A stretch of DNA of 64,000 bases, taken from Microbacterium sp. MYb45 (GTDB lineage: Bacteria; Actinomycetota; Actinomycetes; Actinomycetales; Microbacteriaceae). Positions 1 to 10,391 of this stretch are shown one piece after another. The stretch spans positions 992,001 to 1,056,000 of the forward strand of contig NZ_PCPG01000001.1 in assembly GCF_002979655.1 (NCBI RefSeq). Reading direction: 5' to 3'. Under the pieces are notes generated by a model that searched no databases, was not told where the DNA came from, and worked only from the letters and a program-made list of their open reading frames with translations. Positions within the stretch are counted from its first letter, which is position 1. Each line of letters starts with the position of its first letter. The position numbers and the translations under genes are program-made.

Positions 1-257
1 ACCGCCTCGGTGAAGCTGACGTGGTCCATCTCGCGCAGGAACGAGTAGACGTCGCCCGACTCGCCGCAGCCGAAGCAGTGGTAGTAGCCCACTTGCTGGC
101 GCACATGGAAGCTCGGACTCTTCTCGTCGTGGAAGGGGCACAGTCCCTTGAGCGAACCCACGCCCGCCGACTTCAGCGCGACACGCTCACCGACGATGTC
201 GGCGATGTTAGTGCGCGCCTTGACCTCGTCGACGTCGGCCTGCCGGATCCGCGGCAT
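1..257 (-). CDS. dnaG: DNA primase, N-terminal part (runs off the left edge)
   Basis: Only the first 85 codons are in the window. They hold the CHC2-type zinc-binding domain that starts every bacterial DnaG primase: a [11 protein letters not shown] segment (Cys41, His44) followed about 18 residues later by [10 protein letters not shown] with the CxxC pair. DnaG makes RNA primers for Okazaki fragments at the replication fork. The ATG at 257 overlaps the dgt stop by one base (TGATG), so dgt and dnaG are translationally coupled. The TOPRIM catalytic domain and helicase-binding domain lie outside the window. The family assignment is firm. Confidence 0.95.
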   Translation of the reverse strand, partial: MPRIRQADVDEVKARTNIADIVGERVALKSAGVGSLKGLCPFHDEKSPSFHVRQQVGYYHCFGCGESGDVYSFLREMDHVSFTEA

Positions 258-1663
258 CAGCGCGCCCCTTCGGCGATGGGCCGCCTCTCGGCGTGCGCCC
301 GAGCCCCGGGTCGAGCGTGACGAGGAGTCCAGATGCCCACCTCGGCCGGATCGATCTCTCCCACGAGCCGGTTGTGCCAATCGATCGCGCTCTGGTCGGT
401 GAGGCTCGCGATCTGATCCACGACGACCCTGGCGCGCTCGGCATCGTCCTCCGCCGCGATGAAGTCGGCAGCGAACGCGGGCTCGAGCACGTCGGATCCG
501 GCGGACCACAGGGCGTCTGTCGACCACAGCGCCTCGGCGAGCCGCGTCAGAACGCGCCGCTGTTCCTTGTACACGCCCTTGCGAGCCTCGATCGTGACGA
601 TGGCCTGACCCATGATGCCCTTGAGCACCGCGATCTCGACCTCGATCACCCGCGGGACGACGACATGGGCGTTGTAGCGAACCAGAGCCGTGCTTCCGTA
701 CGCCTCTTTGGTGGCGGCGACCGCGGCTTTGGCGAAGCGGCCGATCAGATCGCTCGTCAGGTTCTTGAGCCGGGCGAGCGCCTGCCGTGAGCGGTCGAAC
801 GACGCGAGCCACATCGGCTGGGACGAGAGGCGGTACAGCGCATCCGCCAACTCGTCGCGAGTGAAGTCGTATCCCACCCACTGCTGGATGCGTCCGAGCA
901 GCGCATCGTGCGCACGCGGATCGGCCAGCTGCGCGACGTCGACGTATCCGTTGACGATCGCGTCCTCGAAGTCGTGCACCGAGTATGCGATGTCGTCGGA
1001 GAGATCCATGATTTCGGCCTCGATGCACCGCAGGCGTCCGGGGGCTCCCTCGCGCATCCACCGGAACACAGCCTCGTCCTCGGGGTACACGCCGAACTTG
1101 AGCCGCCCACCGGGATCCGGCACCGGACTGTCGACCGTCCACGGGTACTTGCACGTCGCGTCGAGGCTGGCGCGCGTCAGGTTCAGTCCGACCGAGCGGT
1201 CATCGTCGTCGAGCACCTTGGCCTCGAGCCGCGAGAGGATGCGCAGCGACTGGGCATTGCCCTCGAAGCCGCCGATCGGCTCCGCCCATTCGTTGAGCGC
1301 CCGCTCGCCGTTGTGTCCGAACGGCGGGTGGCCCAGGTCATGGCTCAGACAGGCGGTGTCGACCACATCGGCCGAGACGCCGAGAGCGACCGCCAGCTCC
1401 CGTCCGACCTGCGCCACCTCGAGCGAGTGTGTCAGGCGGTTGCGGGCGAAGTCGGCCGTGCTGGCCGGGCTCAGCACCTGTGTCTTCGCGGCGAGCCGAC
1501 GCAGAGCTGCGGAATGCAGCACGCGTGCGCGATCGCGCGCGAAGTCGTTGCGCTCCGAACGATGGGTCTCCGCGAAGAAGCGCTCGGCGTCGCGCGCGTC
1601 GTAACCGTCGGCGCGCAGGCCGACCTGAGGATCAACCGCCACTGTTCTCGATCTCCGCTCCAC
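257..1663 (-). CDS. dgt: Deoxyguanosinetriphosphate triphosphohydrolase-like HD protein
   Basis: A 468-residue HD-domain phosphohydrolase of the dGTPase family, which splits dNTPs into nucleoside and triphosphate and tunes the dNTP pool. The metal ligands are visible: His79 in RLTHSLEV, the HD pair at 108-109, and the following [10 protein letters not shown] block at 111-120 typical of the Dgt family. A further Asp in [12 protein letters not shown] fits the last ligand. Its length suits the actinobacterial dGTPase-like group. The start overlaps the end of dusB by 32 nt; a later start would shorten the disordered N-terminus but not touch the HD domain. It lies between dusB and dnaG, a usual actinobacterial order. 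Confidence 0.92.
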   Translation of the reverse strand: MERRSRTVAVDPQVGLRADGYDARDAERFFAETHRSERNDFARDRARVLHSAALRRLAAKTQVLSPASTADFARNRLTHSLEVAQVGRELAVALGVSADVVDTACLSHDLGHPPFGHNGERALNEWAEPIGGFEGNAQSLRILSRLEAKVLDDDDRSVGLNLTRASLDATCKYPWTVDSPVPDPGGRLKFGVYPEDEAVFRWMREGAPGRLRCIEAEIMDLSDDIAYSVHDFEDAIVNGYVDVAQLADPRAHDALLGRIQQWVGYDFTRDELADALYRLSSQPMWLASFDRSRQALARLKNLTSDLIGRFAKAAVAATKEAYGSTALVRYNAHVVVPRVIEVEIAVLKGIMGQAIVTIEARKGVYKEQRRVLTRLAEALWSTDALWSAGSDVLEPAFAADFIAAEDDAERARVVVDQIASLTDQSAIDWHNRLVGEIDPAEVGIWTPRHARPGARAHAERRPIAEGAR

Positions 1664-2786
1664 GCATCATCTCCGATGCCGACGAGGCGAGCTCCCGCGA
1701 CTCCAGCCACTTGTCCGGCAGTGCCGTCCGCTTCGGATGCCCGGAGCGTCCGCGCTGCCCCTCGGCATCCGCACCGGGATACGGAGCGGTGTGATCGAGT
1801 CGCCCGAGGAAGTCGTCGATCTCCGCGAGGCTGGATGCGGTGGCGAGCCCGGTGCGGATGTCACCACCGACCGGGTATCCCTTGAAATACCAGGAGACGT
1901 GCTTGCGGATGTCACGGCACCCGCGATCTTCGTCTTCGAAGAACTCGACCAGCAGCTCGGCATGCCGACGGAAGGCGTTCGCGACGAACCCGAGCGTGGC
2001 GTCGACCGTCTTTCCCTCGCCACCGAAGGCGGTGGCGAGCTCACCGAACAGCCACGGGCGTCCGAGGCAGCCGCGTCCGACCACGACACCGTCGCAGTCG
2101 GTCTGCGCCATCATGCGCACGGCATCGTCGGCGGACCAGATGTCGCCGTTGCCCAGCACGGGGATGCTCGTGACGGCCTGCTTCAGCTCGCCGATCGCGT
2201 TCCAGTCGGCGTGCCCGGAGTAGAACTCGCCCGCGGTGCGCGCGTGCAGGGCCACGGCGGCTGCACCGGCATCCTCCGCCGCGCGCCCGGCGTCGAGGAA
2301 CGTCAGGTGATCCTTGTCGATTCCCTTGCGCATCTTCACCGTGAGCGGCACGTCACCCGCCGCCTTGACCGCCTGGTCGACGATGTCGGCGAACAGCTTC
2401 GACTTCCACGGCAGCGCTGCTCCCCCGCCGCGGCGGGTGACCTTCGGCACCGGGCATCCGAAGTTGAGATCGATGTGGTCGGCATGGTCTTCCGCGACGA
2501 TGATGCGCACGGCCTCGGCGATCGTCTTCGGGTCGACACCGTAGAGCTGAATGGACCGCGGCGTCTCGGACTCGTGGTGCCGGATCAGACGCATGGTCGT
2601 CTCGTTGCGCTCGACCAGCGCACGCGAGGTGATCATCTCGCTCACGTAGAGCCCGGCGCCGTACTCGCGGCACAGGCGCCGGAAGGCGGTGTTGGTGATA
2701 CCCGCCATGGGTGCGAGGACGACCGGCACGTCGAGGTCGATCGGGCCGATGCGAAGGGGGCGGGCGGGGGCGGTGGCGAGAGTCAT
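1632..2786 (-). CDS. dusB: tRNA-dihydrouridine synthase (DusB/Nifr3 family)
   Basis: A 384-residue FMN-dependent TIM-barrel enzyme that reduces specific uridines in the tRNA D-loop. Seen in the sequence: the N-terminal APMAGITNTAFR flavin-binding strand at about residue 25, the DLNFGCPVPKVTRRGGGAAL block with the catalytic Cys near residue 110, and the VKMRKG segment. The C-terminal helical RNA-binding part ends in a less conserved tail of about 50 residues. It heads the dusB-dgt-dnaG run on the minus strand. The stretch upstream holds GAGAAT nine bases before the ATG, a possible leaderless promoter. Confidence 0.93.
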   Translation of the reverse strand: MTLATAPARPLRIGPIDLDVPVVLAPMAGITNTAFRRLCREYGAGLYVSEMITSRALVERNETTMRLIRHHESETPRSIQLYGVDPKTIAEAVRIIVAEDHADHIDLNFGCPVPKVTRRGGGAALPWKSKLFADIVDQAVKAAGDVPLTVKMRKGIDKDHLTFLDAGRAAEDAGAAAVALHARTAGEFYSGHADWNAIGELKQAVTSIPVLGNGDIWSADDAVRMMAQTDCDGVVVGRGCLGRPWLFGELATAFGGEGKTVDATLGFVANAFRRHAELLVEFFEDEDRGCRDIRKHVSWYFKGYPVGGDIRTGLATASSLAEIDDFLGRLDHTAPYPGADAEGQRGRSGHPKRTALPDKWLESRELASSASEMMRGAEIENSGG

Positions 2787-2833
2787 GTCCTGTCCATTCT
2801 CCCAGACGCGGAGCCCGGAGGGATGCGGCGACC

Positions 2834-2839
2834 TAAGCT
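2834..2839 (+). promoter_or_regulatory. -10 element (TAAGCT) of a leaderless promoter for the peroxidase gene
   Basis: TAAGCT is followed by 6 nt and then the ATG at 2846, so transcription would start at or next to the start codon. This spacing decides for the ATG at 2846 over the in-frame GTG at 2840, which would sit inside the promoter spacer. No clear -35 and no Shine-Dalgarno are present. Confidence 0.6.
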
Positions 2840-2845
2840 GTGAAT

Positions 2846-3340
2846 ATGACCGATTCCGCGCTCCGTTCGATCCCGTTCACCGATGCCAAGGGCGAGGAGA
2901 AGACGCTCGACGATCTCGGCGCCGACGTGGTGCTGGTGGTCAACGTGGCGTCCAAGTGCGGACTCACCCCCCAGTACGAGCAGCTCGAGGAACTGCAGCG
3001 CCTGTACGGGGACCGCGGCTTCACGGTCGTCGGCTTCCCGTGCAACCAGTTCTTCGGCCAGGAGCCGGGCTCCGTCGACGACATCCTCGAGTTCTGCTCT
3101 ACGACCTACGGCGTCACCTTCCCGGTCAATGACAAGGTCAAGGTGAACGGCAAGAACGCGTCGGAGCTCTACAAGGCTCTCAAGGAGACCCCGGACGAGG
3201 GCGGCAAGGCCGGCCGCGTCGAGTGGAACTTCGAGAAGTTCCTCGTGCTGCCCGACGGCGACGTCCTGCGCTTCCGTCCGAAGCAGAAGCCGGACGCCCC
3301 CGAGATCGTCAGCGCGATCGAAGCAGCACTGACCCGCTAA
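2846..3340 (+). CDS. Glutathione peroxidase-family thiol peroxidase
   Basis: A 164-residue thioredoxin-fold peroxidase that reduces H2O2 and organic peroxides. The catalytic residues are present: Cys38 in VASKCGLTPQY (cysteine in place of selenocysteine), Gln in the GFPCNQF motif, and Trp in VEWNFEKF. Actinobacteria lack glutathione, so despite the family name the reductant is probably thioredoxin or mycothiol-linked; the second Cys in FPCNQF is the usual resolving position in thioredoxin-dependent members. No signal peptide, so it is cytoplasmic. It is a single gene read away from dusB. Confidence 0.92.
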   Translation: MTDSALRSIPFTDAKGEEKTLDDLGADVVLVVNVASKCGLTPQYEQLEELQRLYGDRGFTVVGFPCNQFFGQEPGSVDDILEFCSTTYGVTFPVNDKVKVNGKNASELYKALKETPDEGGKAGRVEWNFEKFLVLPDGDVLRFRPKQKPDAPEIVSAIEAALTR

Positions 3341-3371
3341 GTCACGTCGGATCGAGCGCGGGGTCGGTGCG

Positions 3372-3445
3372 GTTCACCTCCGCGTAAGCCGCGCGCTTCC
3401 CTGATCTGCGGGCGAACACGGGGCTCGTTCATCTCCTCGTCAGCC
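3372..3445 (+). promoter_or_regulatory. Two PHO-box-like direct repeats
   Basis: Two copies of GTTCAYCTCCKCGTMAGCC begin at 3372 and 3427, exactly 55 bp (five 11-bp steps) apart. The first half of each copy fits the PhoP direct-repeat unit described in Streptomyces (GTTCAYYY type). The second copy ends where the -35 region of the next promoter (-10 TAGTCT at 3465-3470) would lie, the usual place for an activator. The downstream gene is a secreted phosphatase, which fits phosphate-starvation control. This is inferred from the repeat and its context only. Confidence 0.5.
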
Positions 3446-3464
3446 CGACGCCATCTGGCCTCCC

Positions 3465-3470
3465 TAGTCT
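3465..3470 (+). promoter_or_regulatory. -10 element (TAGTCT) for the phosphatase gene
   Basis: TAGTCT precedes the ATG by 40 nt, leaving a short leader with a good ribosome-binding site (GAAGGAG, 3497-3503). This is one of the few genes here with a true 5' UTR. No recognisable -35 hexamer is present, as expected for an activator-dependent promoter. Confidence 0.5.
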
Positions 3471-3510
3471 CACCGCGGCGAACATCGCCCGAAGACGAAG
3501 GAGACCACGC

Positions 3511-4707
3511 ATGCCCGACCGTCTGCCGATCAGCCGGCGCACCGTCCTCACCGCCGGAGCGCTCGGCGCTCTCGGAACCGCCCTGCCCCTCGGTACCGCC
3601 TCCGCAGCCGCGGCCTCGGACATCGCCCCGGCGGGCGCCGGAGCCGGCCGCGGTCTGCGTTTCCGCGCCGACGGGACCTTCAAGGTGGTGCAGTTCAACG
3701 ACACGCAAGACGATGAACTCACCGACCGCCGCACGGTCGAACTGATGGAGAAGGTGCTCGATCAGGAGAAGCCCGACTTCGTCGTCATCAACGGCGATGT
3801 GATCACCGGCGGCTGCGAGACCCGGCTCGCCGTGAAGCAGGCGATCAACAACGTCGTCACGCCCATGGAGGCCCGGCGGATTCCGTGGGCGGTCACCTAC
3901 GGCAACCATGACGAGGACTCGCTGCCGCAGTCGGGCGTGGACGAGGCGGGAATGCTGAAGATCTACCGCTCGTACGAGTACAACGTGAACGCCGAGAGCA
4001 CACGGGGCGTGACCGGTACCAGCAACACGATCGTGTCGATCGGCTCGGCCGCCCGGAAGAACCGCGAGGCGTTCGCCCTGTGGTTGATGGACTCGGGGCG
4101 CTACGCCCCCGGCACGATCGACGGCCAGGACTTCGCCGGGTACCCGACCTGGGACTGGCTGCGGATGGACCAGGTGGCCTGGTACCGCGAGCAGTCGCAG
4201 CGTCTCGAACAGCGGCGGGGGCGCAAGGTACCGGGGCTGATGTTCCTGCACATCGCGCTGTGGGAGCACCGCTTCATGTGGTGGGGCGGCGTGGACACCC
4301 GCACGGAGGCCGATGCCGCGCGCGGCAAGGCCCGGCACGCCATCGTCGGTGAGCGCAACGAAGACGAGTGCCCCGGTCCGTTCAACTCCGGGATGTTCAA
4401 TGCCATCCTCGAGCGCGGCGATGTGAAGGGCGTGTTCGTCGGCCATGACCACATCAACGACTACGTGGGCGACTACTACGGCGTCATGCTGGGCTACGCC
4501 CCCGGCACCGGGTTCGGCGCCTACGGTCTCGACGGCGCTGAGCGCAACCGTATGCGCGGTGGTCGGGTCTTCGAGCTCAAGGAAGCCGGTGACGAGGTGA
4601 CGATCGCGACGCGTGTCGTCTATGCGCGCGAGCTCGGCATCGATCTGACCGCGAACGACCAGCCCATGGAGCCGCTGCCGCTCGGCCCGCGCCAGCAGCG
4701 GATCTGA
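3511..4707 (+). CDS. Tat-exported calcineurin-like metallophosphatase
   Basis: A 398-residue secreted phosphoesterase. Residues 1-35 form a twin-arginine signal (ISRRTVLTAG, then a small-residue hydrophobic stretch and an ASA-type cleavage site). The mature part has the metallophosphoesterase blocks in order: FNDTQDD (about 63-68), INGDVITGG (about 94-101), GNHDE (131-135), a His in LHIALWEH, and GHDHIND near the C-terminus. The first block has DTQ where most members have DxH. It likely releases phosphate from organic esters outside the membrane. GAAGGAG lies 7 nt before the ATG. Two PHO-like repeats upstream suggest induction on phosphate starvation. Confidence 0.85.
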   Translation: MPDRLPISRRTVLTAGALGALGTALPLGTASAAAASDIAPAGAGAGRGLRFRADGTFKVVQFNDTQDDELTDRRTVELMEKVLDQEKPDFVVINGDVITGGCETRLAVKQAINNVVTPMEARRIPWAVTYGNHDEDSLPQSGVDEAGMLKIYRSYEYNVNAESTRGVTGTSNTIVSIGSAARKNREAFALWLMDSGRYAPGTIDGQDFAGYPTWDWLRMDQVAWYREQSQRLEQRRGRKVPGLMFLHIALWEHRFMWWGGVDTRTEADAARGKARHAIVGERNEDECPGPFNSGMFNAILERGDVKGVFVGHDHINDYVGDYYGVMLGYAPGTGFGAYGLDGAERNRMRGGRVFELKEAGDEVTIATRVVYARELGIDLTANDQPMEPLPLGPRQQRI

Positions 4708-4720
4708 CGCACACACGGGG

Positions 4721-4754
4721 CGACGCCGGGGACCCGTTCGGGTCCCCGGCGTCG
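4721..4754. terminator. Bidirectional hairpin terminator
   Basis: A perfect 15-bp GC-rich stem (4721-4735 with 4740-4754) with a 4-nt loop sits between the convergent phosphatase and DsbA-like genes and can serve both. There is no strong T-tract, as is common in this genome. Confidence 0.8.
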
Positions 4755-4770
4755 TGTTGTCCGGCGGGTC

Positions 4771-5463
4771 TCAGGCCTCGACGGGTTCGTCCCGCTTGGC
4801 CCACAGGTCGCGGATCACGTTCTCGAACGCGGCCGGCGGCTGTGCGCCACTGATGCCGTACTGGCCGTCGACGACGAAGAACGGAACGCCCTGGATGCCG
4901 TAGGCCCGTGCCTGCGCCTGATCCTGACGCACGGCCGGGAGGTACTGCTCGCTCTCGAGCGCTGTGCGGGCGCGGTCGGCGTCGAGCCCCACCTCGGCCG
5001 CGAGGGCGACGAGGTCGTCGATACGCCCGACGTGCTTGCCCTCGGTGAAGTAGGCGGACATGAGCCGCTCCTCCATCTCGTGCTGCAGCCCTTCGGCCTT
5101 CGCGAAGTGCAGCAGCTCGTGCGCCTTCACGGTGTTGGTGTGCTGCAGGATGTCGAAACGGTACTCGAGCCCCGCGTTCGCGGCGACACCGGTCACGTTC
5201 GACAGCATCTGCTCGACCTGCTCCCGCGGCATGCCCTTGTGCCCGGCGAGGAAGTCGATCTCGTCGCCGTCGAAGTCGACCGGGGTGTCGGGCGACAGCT
5301 CGAACGAGTGGAAGGTGATGTTGACCTGCGGCGCGTCCTCGTCGGCAGCGACCGCTTCGAGACCCTTCTCGAGGTTGCGCTTGCCGATGTAGCACCAGGG
5401 GCAGGCGATGTCGGACCAGATGTCGATGGAGATGGGTTCAGTCACACTTTCATCCAACCGCAT
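4771..5463 (-). CDS. DsbA-family (FrnE-like) thiol oxidoreductase
   Basis: About 230 residues of a cytoplasmic DsbA/FrnE-type protein. The IDIWSDIACPWCYIGKRN segment near the N-terminus carries the CPWC redox motif; the thioredoxin fold is interrupted by the helical insert usual in the family, and the cis-Pro loop is seen as GIQGVPFFVVDGQYGISGAQ. Such proteins handle disulfides or thiol conjugates, for example in oxidative stress. The start is uncertain: ATG 5463 has GGAGG only 3 nt upstream, and GTG 5445 gives VTEPISIDIW. A longer reading to 5775 would run across the divergent kinase gene and is rejected. Confidence 0.87.
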   Translation of the reverse strand: MRLDESVTEPISIDIWSDIACPWCYIGKRNLEKGLEAVAADEDAPQVNITFHSFELSPDTPVDFDGDEIDFLAGHKGMPREQVEQMLSNVTGVAANAGLEYRFDILQHTNTVKAHELLHFAKAEGLQHEMEERLMSAYFTEGKHVGRIDDLVALAAEVGLDADRARTALESEQYLPAVRQDQAQARAYGIQGVPFFVVDGQYGISGAQPPAAFENVIRDLWAKRDEPVEA

Positions 5464-5503
5464 GCGCCTCCGAGCTATTCCGAGGCGGCGGGCGCGAGAT
5501 CGA

Positions 5504-5509
5504 TAGGAT
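5504..5509 (+). promoter_or_regulatory. -10 element (TAGGAT), leaderless promoter
   Basis: TAGGAT, then 6 nt, then the ATG at 5516. It fixes the start of the P-loop kinase gene. Confidence 0.6.
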
Positions 5510-5515
5510 TCTCGG

Positions 5516-6127
5516 ATGCTCACCGCCGCCGATCCGCTTCCCTTCCGGCCCGAGCGGGTCCTGATCGCCGGTGTCACGGGCTCCGGCAAGACGACTCTCG
5601 CGCGCCGCGTCGCCGGAGTGTGGGGGCTGCGCCACGTCGAGATCGACGGCCTGTTCCACGGGCCGGACTGGACTCCGCGGCCCGAGTTCCTCGACGACGT
5701 CCGCGCCTTCGCGTCCGAGGACCGCTGGGTCACCGAATGGCAGTACACGAGCAAGGGCACCGACGAGATCATCACGCCGCGTGCCGAACTCGCGATCTGG
5801 CTGGACTACCCGTACCGCGTGGTGCGCTCCCGCCTGCTGCGTCGAACGCTTCGCCGCAGCATCCTGCGCACGCGGATGTGGAACGGCAACGTCGAGAAAC
5901 CGATCTGGCACATGTTCCGCATCGATCCCGACGAGAACATCCTCGCCTGGCAGACCAAGACCCTGGGGCATTGGACCGAGCGGATGCCGGACTACACCCT
6001 GCGCTTCCCGCAGCTCACGATCGTCCGGCTCCGGACTCCGCACGAGACCGAGCAGTGGCTCCGGGCTCAGGCGGGTGAGTCAGGGGTGTCGATCGCGCCG
6101 CCGAAGCGACGGTCCCGCGACAGGTAG
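5516..6127 (+). CDS. P-loop kinase, adenylate kinase/FlaR-like
   Basis: A 203-residue small P-loop NTPase. The Walker A motif GVTGSGKTT lies at 19-27, followed by a [13 protein letters not shown] stretch and an Arg-rich LID-like segment ([19 protein letters not shown]) like that of the topology-modulation/adenylate-kinase-related group. It probably phosphorylates a small molecule; the substrate is unknown. Its last 61 bases overlap the end of uppS on the other strand, an unusually long convergent overlap, so its final 20 residues are constrained by both genes. The start is fixed by a leaderless promoter. Confidence 0.8.
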   Translation: MLTAADPLPFRPERVLIAGVTGSGKTTLARRVAGVWGLRHVEIDGLFHGPDWTPRPEFLDDVRAFASEDRWVTEWQYTSKGTDEIITPRAELAIWLDYPYRVVRSRLLRRTLRRSILRTRMWNGNVEKPIWHMFRIDPDENILAWQTKTLGHWTERMPDYTLRFPQLTIVRLRTPHETEQWLRAQAGESGVSIAPPKRRSRDR

Positions 6128-6870
6128 ATGCCGATCGCCCGCCAGAGTTCTTCCCGCGAGAAGTCCGGCCAGAGCGTGTCGAGGAACACCATCTCGGCGT
6201 AGGCCGACTCCCACAGCAGGAAGTTCGAGGTGCGCTGCTCCCCCGAGCTCCGGAGGAAAAGGTCGACGTCGGGCATGTCCGGCACGTACAGGTTCCGGCG
6301 GATCATCTTCTCGGTGATGGCCTTGGGCTTCACGCGGCCGGCCGCGACGTCTTCCGCAATCGCCCGCATCGCGTCGACCAGTTCGACTCTGCCGCCGTAG
6401 TTGACGCACATCGTGAGGGTGAGCACGTCGTTGCCGCGGGTGAGCTGTTCGGCGTGCTGCAACTCCTTGATGACGCTGCCCCAGAGCCTCGGCTTGCGGC
6501 CGGCCCAGCGGATGCGGACGCCCCACTCGTTGAGCTGGTCACGGCGGCGGTGCAGCACATCGCGGTTGTAGCCCATGAGGAAGCGCACCTCCTCGGGGGA
6601 CCGCGCCCAGTTCTCGGTCGAGAACGCGTACACGGACAGATGCTTCACCCCGGCCTGGATGGCGCCGGCGACGACGTCGAGCAGCACCTCCTCGCCCGCC
6701 TTGTGGCCTTCGATGCGGTTGAGCCCTCGGCGGTTGGCCCAGCGGCCGTTGCCGTCCATGACGATCGCGACGTGCTCGGGCACGGCCCGGAACGCCGGCG
6801 GGTGCACACCGGTCCAATCCAGCGGACGATAGGGCACCGCGTCTTTGTGCGTGTAGGGCTTCGGGCTCAT
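6067..6870 (-). CDS. uppS: Isoprenyl transferase (undecaprenyl diphosphate synthase family)
   Basis: A 267-residue cis-prenyltransferase that condenses isopentenyl diphosphate units to make the long polyprenyl diphosphate carrying cell-wall precursors. Seen: [16 protein letters not shown] with the catalytic Asp39, [15 protein letters not shown], and the C-terminal [24 protein letters not shown] block with the RxxGExRxSNF motif. Length is normal. The ATG at 6870 overlaps the recO stop by 4 nt (ATGA). Which chain length it makes cannot be told from sequence. Confidence 0.95.
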   Translation of the reverse strand: MSPKPYTHKDAVPYRPLDWTGVHPPAFRAVPEHVAIVMDGNGRWANRRGLNRIEGHKAGEEVLLDVVAGAIQAGVKHLSVYAFSTENWARSPEEVRFLMGYNRDVLHRRRDQLNEWGVRIRWAGRKPRLWGSVIKELQHAEQLTRGNDVLTLTMCVNYGGRVELVDAMRAIAEDVAAGRVKPKAITEKMIRRNLYVPDMPDVDLFLRSSGEQRTSNFLLWESAYAEMVFLDTLWPDFSREELWRAIGIYLSRDRRFGGAIDTPDSPA

Positions 6871-7610
6871 CGTGGTCCTTCCGACGAGATGTCCGACACA
6901 TGGGCGAGCGAGCGGATACCGCGCTCCAGGTGCCACTGGGCGTAAGCGGAGACGAGTCCGGACGCGGCCGCGGTGTCGGCGGGCGGGGACGCATCGATGA
7001 CGTCCCACTCCCCCGAGATCAAGGCGCGGAGAAGGGTCAGTGTCTTCTCGGCGACGCGGGGGCTGCCGGCCGGCGCGCAGTTGGTGCACACCAGTCCACC
7101 CAGCTGCGCGACGAACCGCGCGTGCGGCCCCGGCGTCCCGCAGCGCGCGCACTCGTCGAGCGAGGGCGCCCACCCGGAAAGCGACATGACCCGCAGGAGG
7201 TACGAATCGAGGATGCTCCGCGCGACGTGCTCTCCGCGCGACAGTGCCCGCAGCCCGCCCACGAGGAGCAGGTACTGATCGGGGGTCGCCTCGGCATCGC
7301 TCAGACGGTCGGCTGTCTCCACCATCGCGTTCGCCGCGGTGAACCGGTCGTAGTGCGCCGCGATGTCCGTGCCGTAGGAGCCGAGCGATTCCGCCTGCTG
7401 CACGATGTCGAGCGAGCGCCCCTGATAGAGCTGCACGTCGGCGACCATGAACGGCTCGAGCCTGGCGCCGAACTTCGACGAGGTGCGGCGCACGCCCTTA
7501 GCGACCGCGCGCACCTTGCCGTGGCGGCGCGAGAGCATGGTGACGATGCGATCCGCCTCACCGAGCTTGTGAGTGCGCAGGATCACCGCTTCGTCTCGGT
7601 AGGTGGGCAC
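6867..7610 (-). CDS. recO: DNA repair protein RecO
   Basis: A 247-residue recombination mediator that with RecR loads RecA on SSB-coated single-stranded DNA. The N-terminal OB fold begins [23 protein letters not shown] and contains [18 protein letters not shown]; the C-terminal helical part has a four-Cys zinc site (CARCG, then CTNC). The GTG at 7610 is chosen because a longer reading would cross into the divergent channel gene, and a GGAGG element lies upstream. It is the first gene of a recO-uppS pair, divergent from the TRIC-type gene across a 34-bp promoter region. Confidence 0.94.
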   Translation of the reverse strand: MPTYRDEAVILRTHKLGEADRIVTMLSRRHGKVRAVAKGVRRTSSKFGARLEPFMVADVQLYQGRSLDIVQQAESLGSYGTDIAAHYDRFTAANAMVETADRLSDAEATPDQYLLLVGGLRALSRGEHVARSILDSYLLRVMSLSGWAPSLDECARCGTPGPHARFVAQLGGLVCTNCAPAGSPRVAEKTLTLLRALISGEWDVIDASPPADTAAASGLVSAYAQWHLERGIRSLAHVSDISSEGPR

Positions 7611-7632
7611 CCCTCGATTATCCTCCGTACGG

Positions 7633-7638
7633 GAGAAT
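7633..7638 (+). promoter_or_regulatory. -10-like element (GAGAAT), leaderless promoter
   Basis: GAGAAT, then 6 nt, then the GTG at 7645. The first base departs from the TANNNT pattern but the spacing is the same as in the other leaderless genes here. Confidence 0.4.
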
Positions 7639-7644
7639 GGACGG

Positions 7645-8343
7645 GTGACCGAACCGCTCTTCACCATTCCGCTGTGGGCGGACCTGCTCGGCGTCGGCCT
7701 CGGCGGGGTCCAGGGAGCGATGTTCGCTTCGGGGTTCCAGGGTCAGCGGCGCCTCGACTGGCTCGGCGTCGCGATCATCGGCATCATGATCGGGATGGGC
7801 GGCGGTCTGATCCGCGACATCCTGCTCGGGCAGACGCCGGCGACGCTGCAGAACCAGTGGTATCTCGTCACGGCGGCCGGGGCGGCACTCCTGGGCATGC
7901 TGCTCGCCGGTCTGTTCACCCGCCTGAACACCGCGATCGTGGTGCTCGACGCGGTGGTCATCGGGATGTTCGGTGCGTTCGGGACGAGCAAAGCTCTCGC
8001 CTTCGGCATCCCCGAGGTGCCGGCCGTGTTCATCGGCGTGTGCGCGGCCGTGGGCGGCAGCGTGCTCCGCGACATGCTCATGGGGCTGCCGACCGCGATC
8101 ATGCACGTCGGGTCGCTCTACGCCGTCGCGGCCGGCGCCGGGTGCACGTTCATCGTCATCGCCGTCGCGCTCGGGATGCCCATCACGATCGCCGCCGTCG
8201 CCGGCATCGCCGTGACGACCGTCATCCGCATCCTCGCCGTCACGTTCGACGTCTCCCTGCCGGAGCAGCGCCGGATCTACCGCCGCAAGGTGGCCGCCGA
8301 GACGGGCGCCATCGCGATCGTCAAGCCCAGCGCCGACATCTGA
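7645..8343 (+). CDS. TRIC-type cation channel family (UPF0126) membrane protein
   Basis: A 232-residue protein with seven predicted membrane segments arranged as two repeats of three plus one. The glycine-rich [13 protein letters not shown] and its second copy [14 protein letters not shown] mark the UPF0126/TRIC family, whose bacterial members form trimeric potassium-permeable channels. It acts in the cytoplasmic membrane. The start is the GTG at 7645, the only one compatible with the 34-bp gap to divergent recO. Physiological ion and role in this organism are not known. Confidence 0.85.
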   Translation: MTEPLFTIPLWADLLGVGLGGVQGAMFASGFQGQRRLDWLGVAIIGIMIGMGGGLIRDILLGQTPATLQNQWYLVTAAGAALLGMLLAGLFTRLNTAIVVLDAVVIGMFGAFGTSKALAFGIPEVPAVFIGVCAAVGGSVLRDMLMGLPTAIMHVGSLYAVAAGAGCTFIVIAVALGMPITIAAVAGIAVTTVIRILAVTFDVSLPEQRRIYRRKVAAETGAIAIVKPSADI

Positions 8344-8397
8344 GCCTCCGCGTCGGGATTACGGCCACTCGTCCAGTGGGTCTGAACAGGGAATGAC

Positions 8398-8431
8398 GAA
8401 CGCCCCCTCGGTCGTCACCGAGGGGGCGTTC
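8398..8431. terminator. Bidirectional hairpin terminator
   Basis: A perfect 15-bp stem (8398-8412 with 8417-8431) and a 4-nt loop between the convergent TRIC-type gene and leuA. Confidence 0.85.
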
Positions 8432-8443
8432 CTGCGCGGACTG

Positions 8444-10267
<1,824 letters not shown>

Positions 10268-10284
<17 letters not shown>

Positions 10285-10315
10285 AGCTAAGAAGAAGCAG
10301 ACCACCGAAAGGCAT
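10268..10315 (-). CDS. leuA leader peptide (15 aa, four consecutive Leu codons)
   Basis: A 15-codon reading frame, MPFGGLLLLSCRDES, ends 69 nt before the leuA start. It has four leucine codons in a row (CTG CTT CTT CTT); CTT is a rare codon in a genome of this GC content, which would make ribosomes sensitive to charged tRNA-Leu. The peptide is itself leaderless: a TAGCAT -10 hexamer stands 6 nt before its ATG. It belongs to the leucine leader peptides known before leuA in actinobacteria and other bacteria. Confidence 0.8.
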
Positions 10316-10321
10316 GTGGTC

Positions 10322-10351
10322 ATGCTAGCAGGGATGGCCCGGCGGTTTCGA
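10322..10351 (-). promoter_or_regulatory. leuA operon promoter
   Basis: On the minus strand a TCGAAA -35-like hexamer (10346-10351) is followed by 18 nt and the -10 hexamer TAGCAT (10322-10327), 6 nt before the ATG of the leader peptide. Transcription should therefore begin at the leader-peptide start codon. Confidence 0.6.
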
Positions 10352-10391
10352 CGCGTGTGAGACGATCACGCGGCCGGTGACACTCCCCGAT

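Noticed and set aside
5446..5775. N-terminal extension of the DsbA-like protein
   Set aside because: It would cross the divergent kinase gene, including its leaderless promoter; the extra residues are Arg/Ser-rich and unlike the family.
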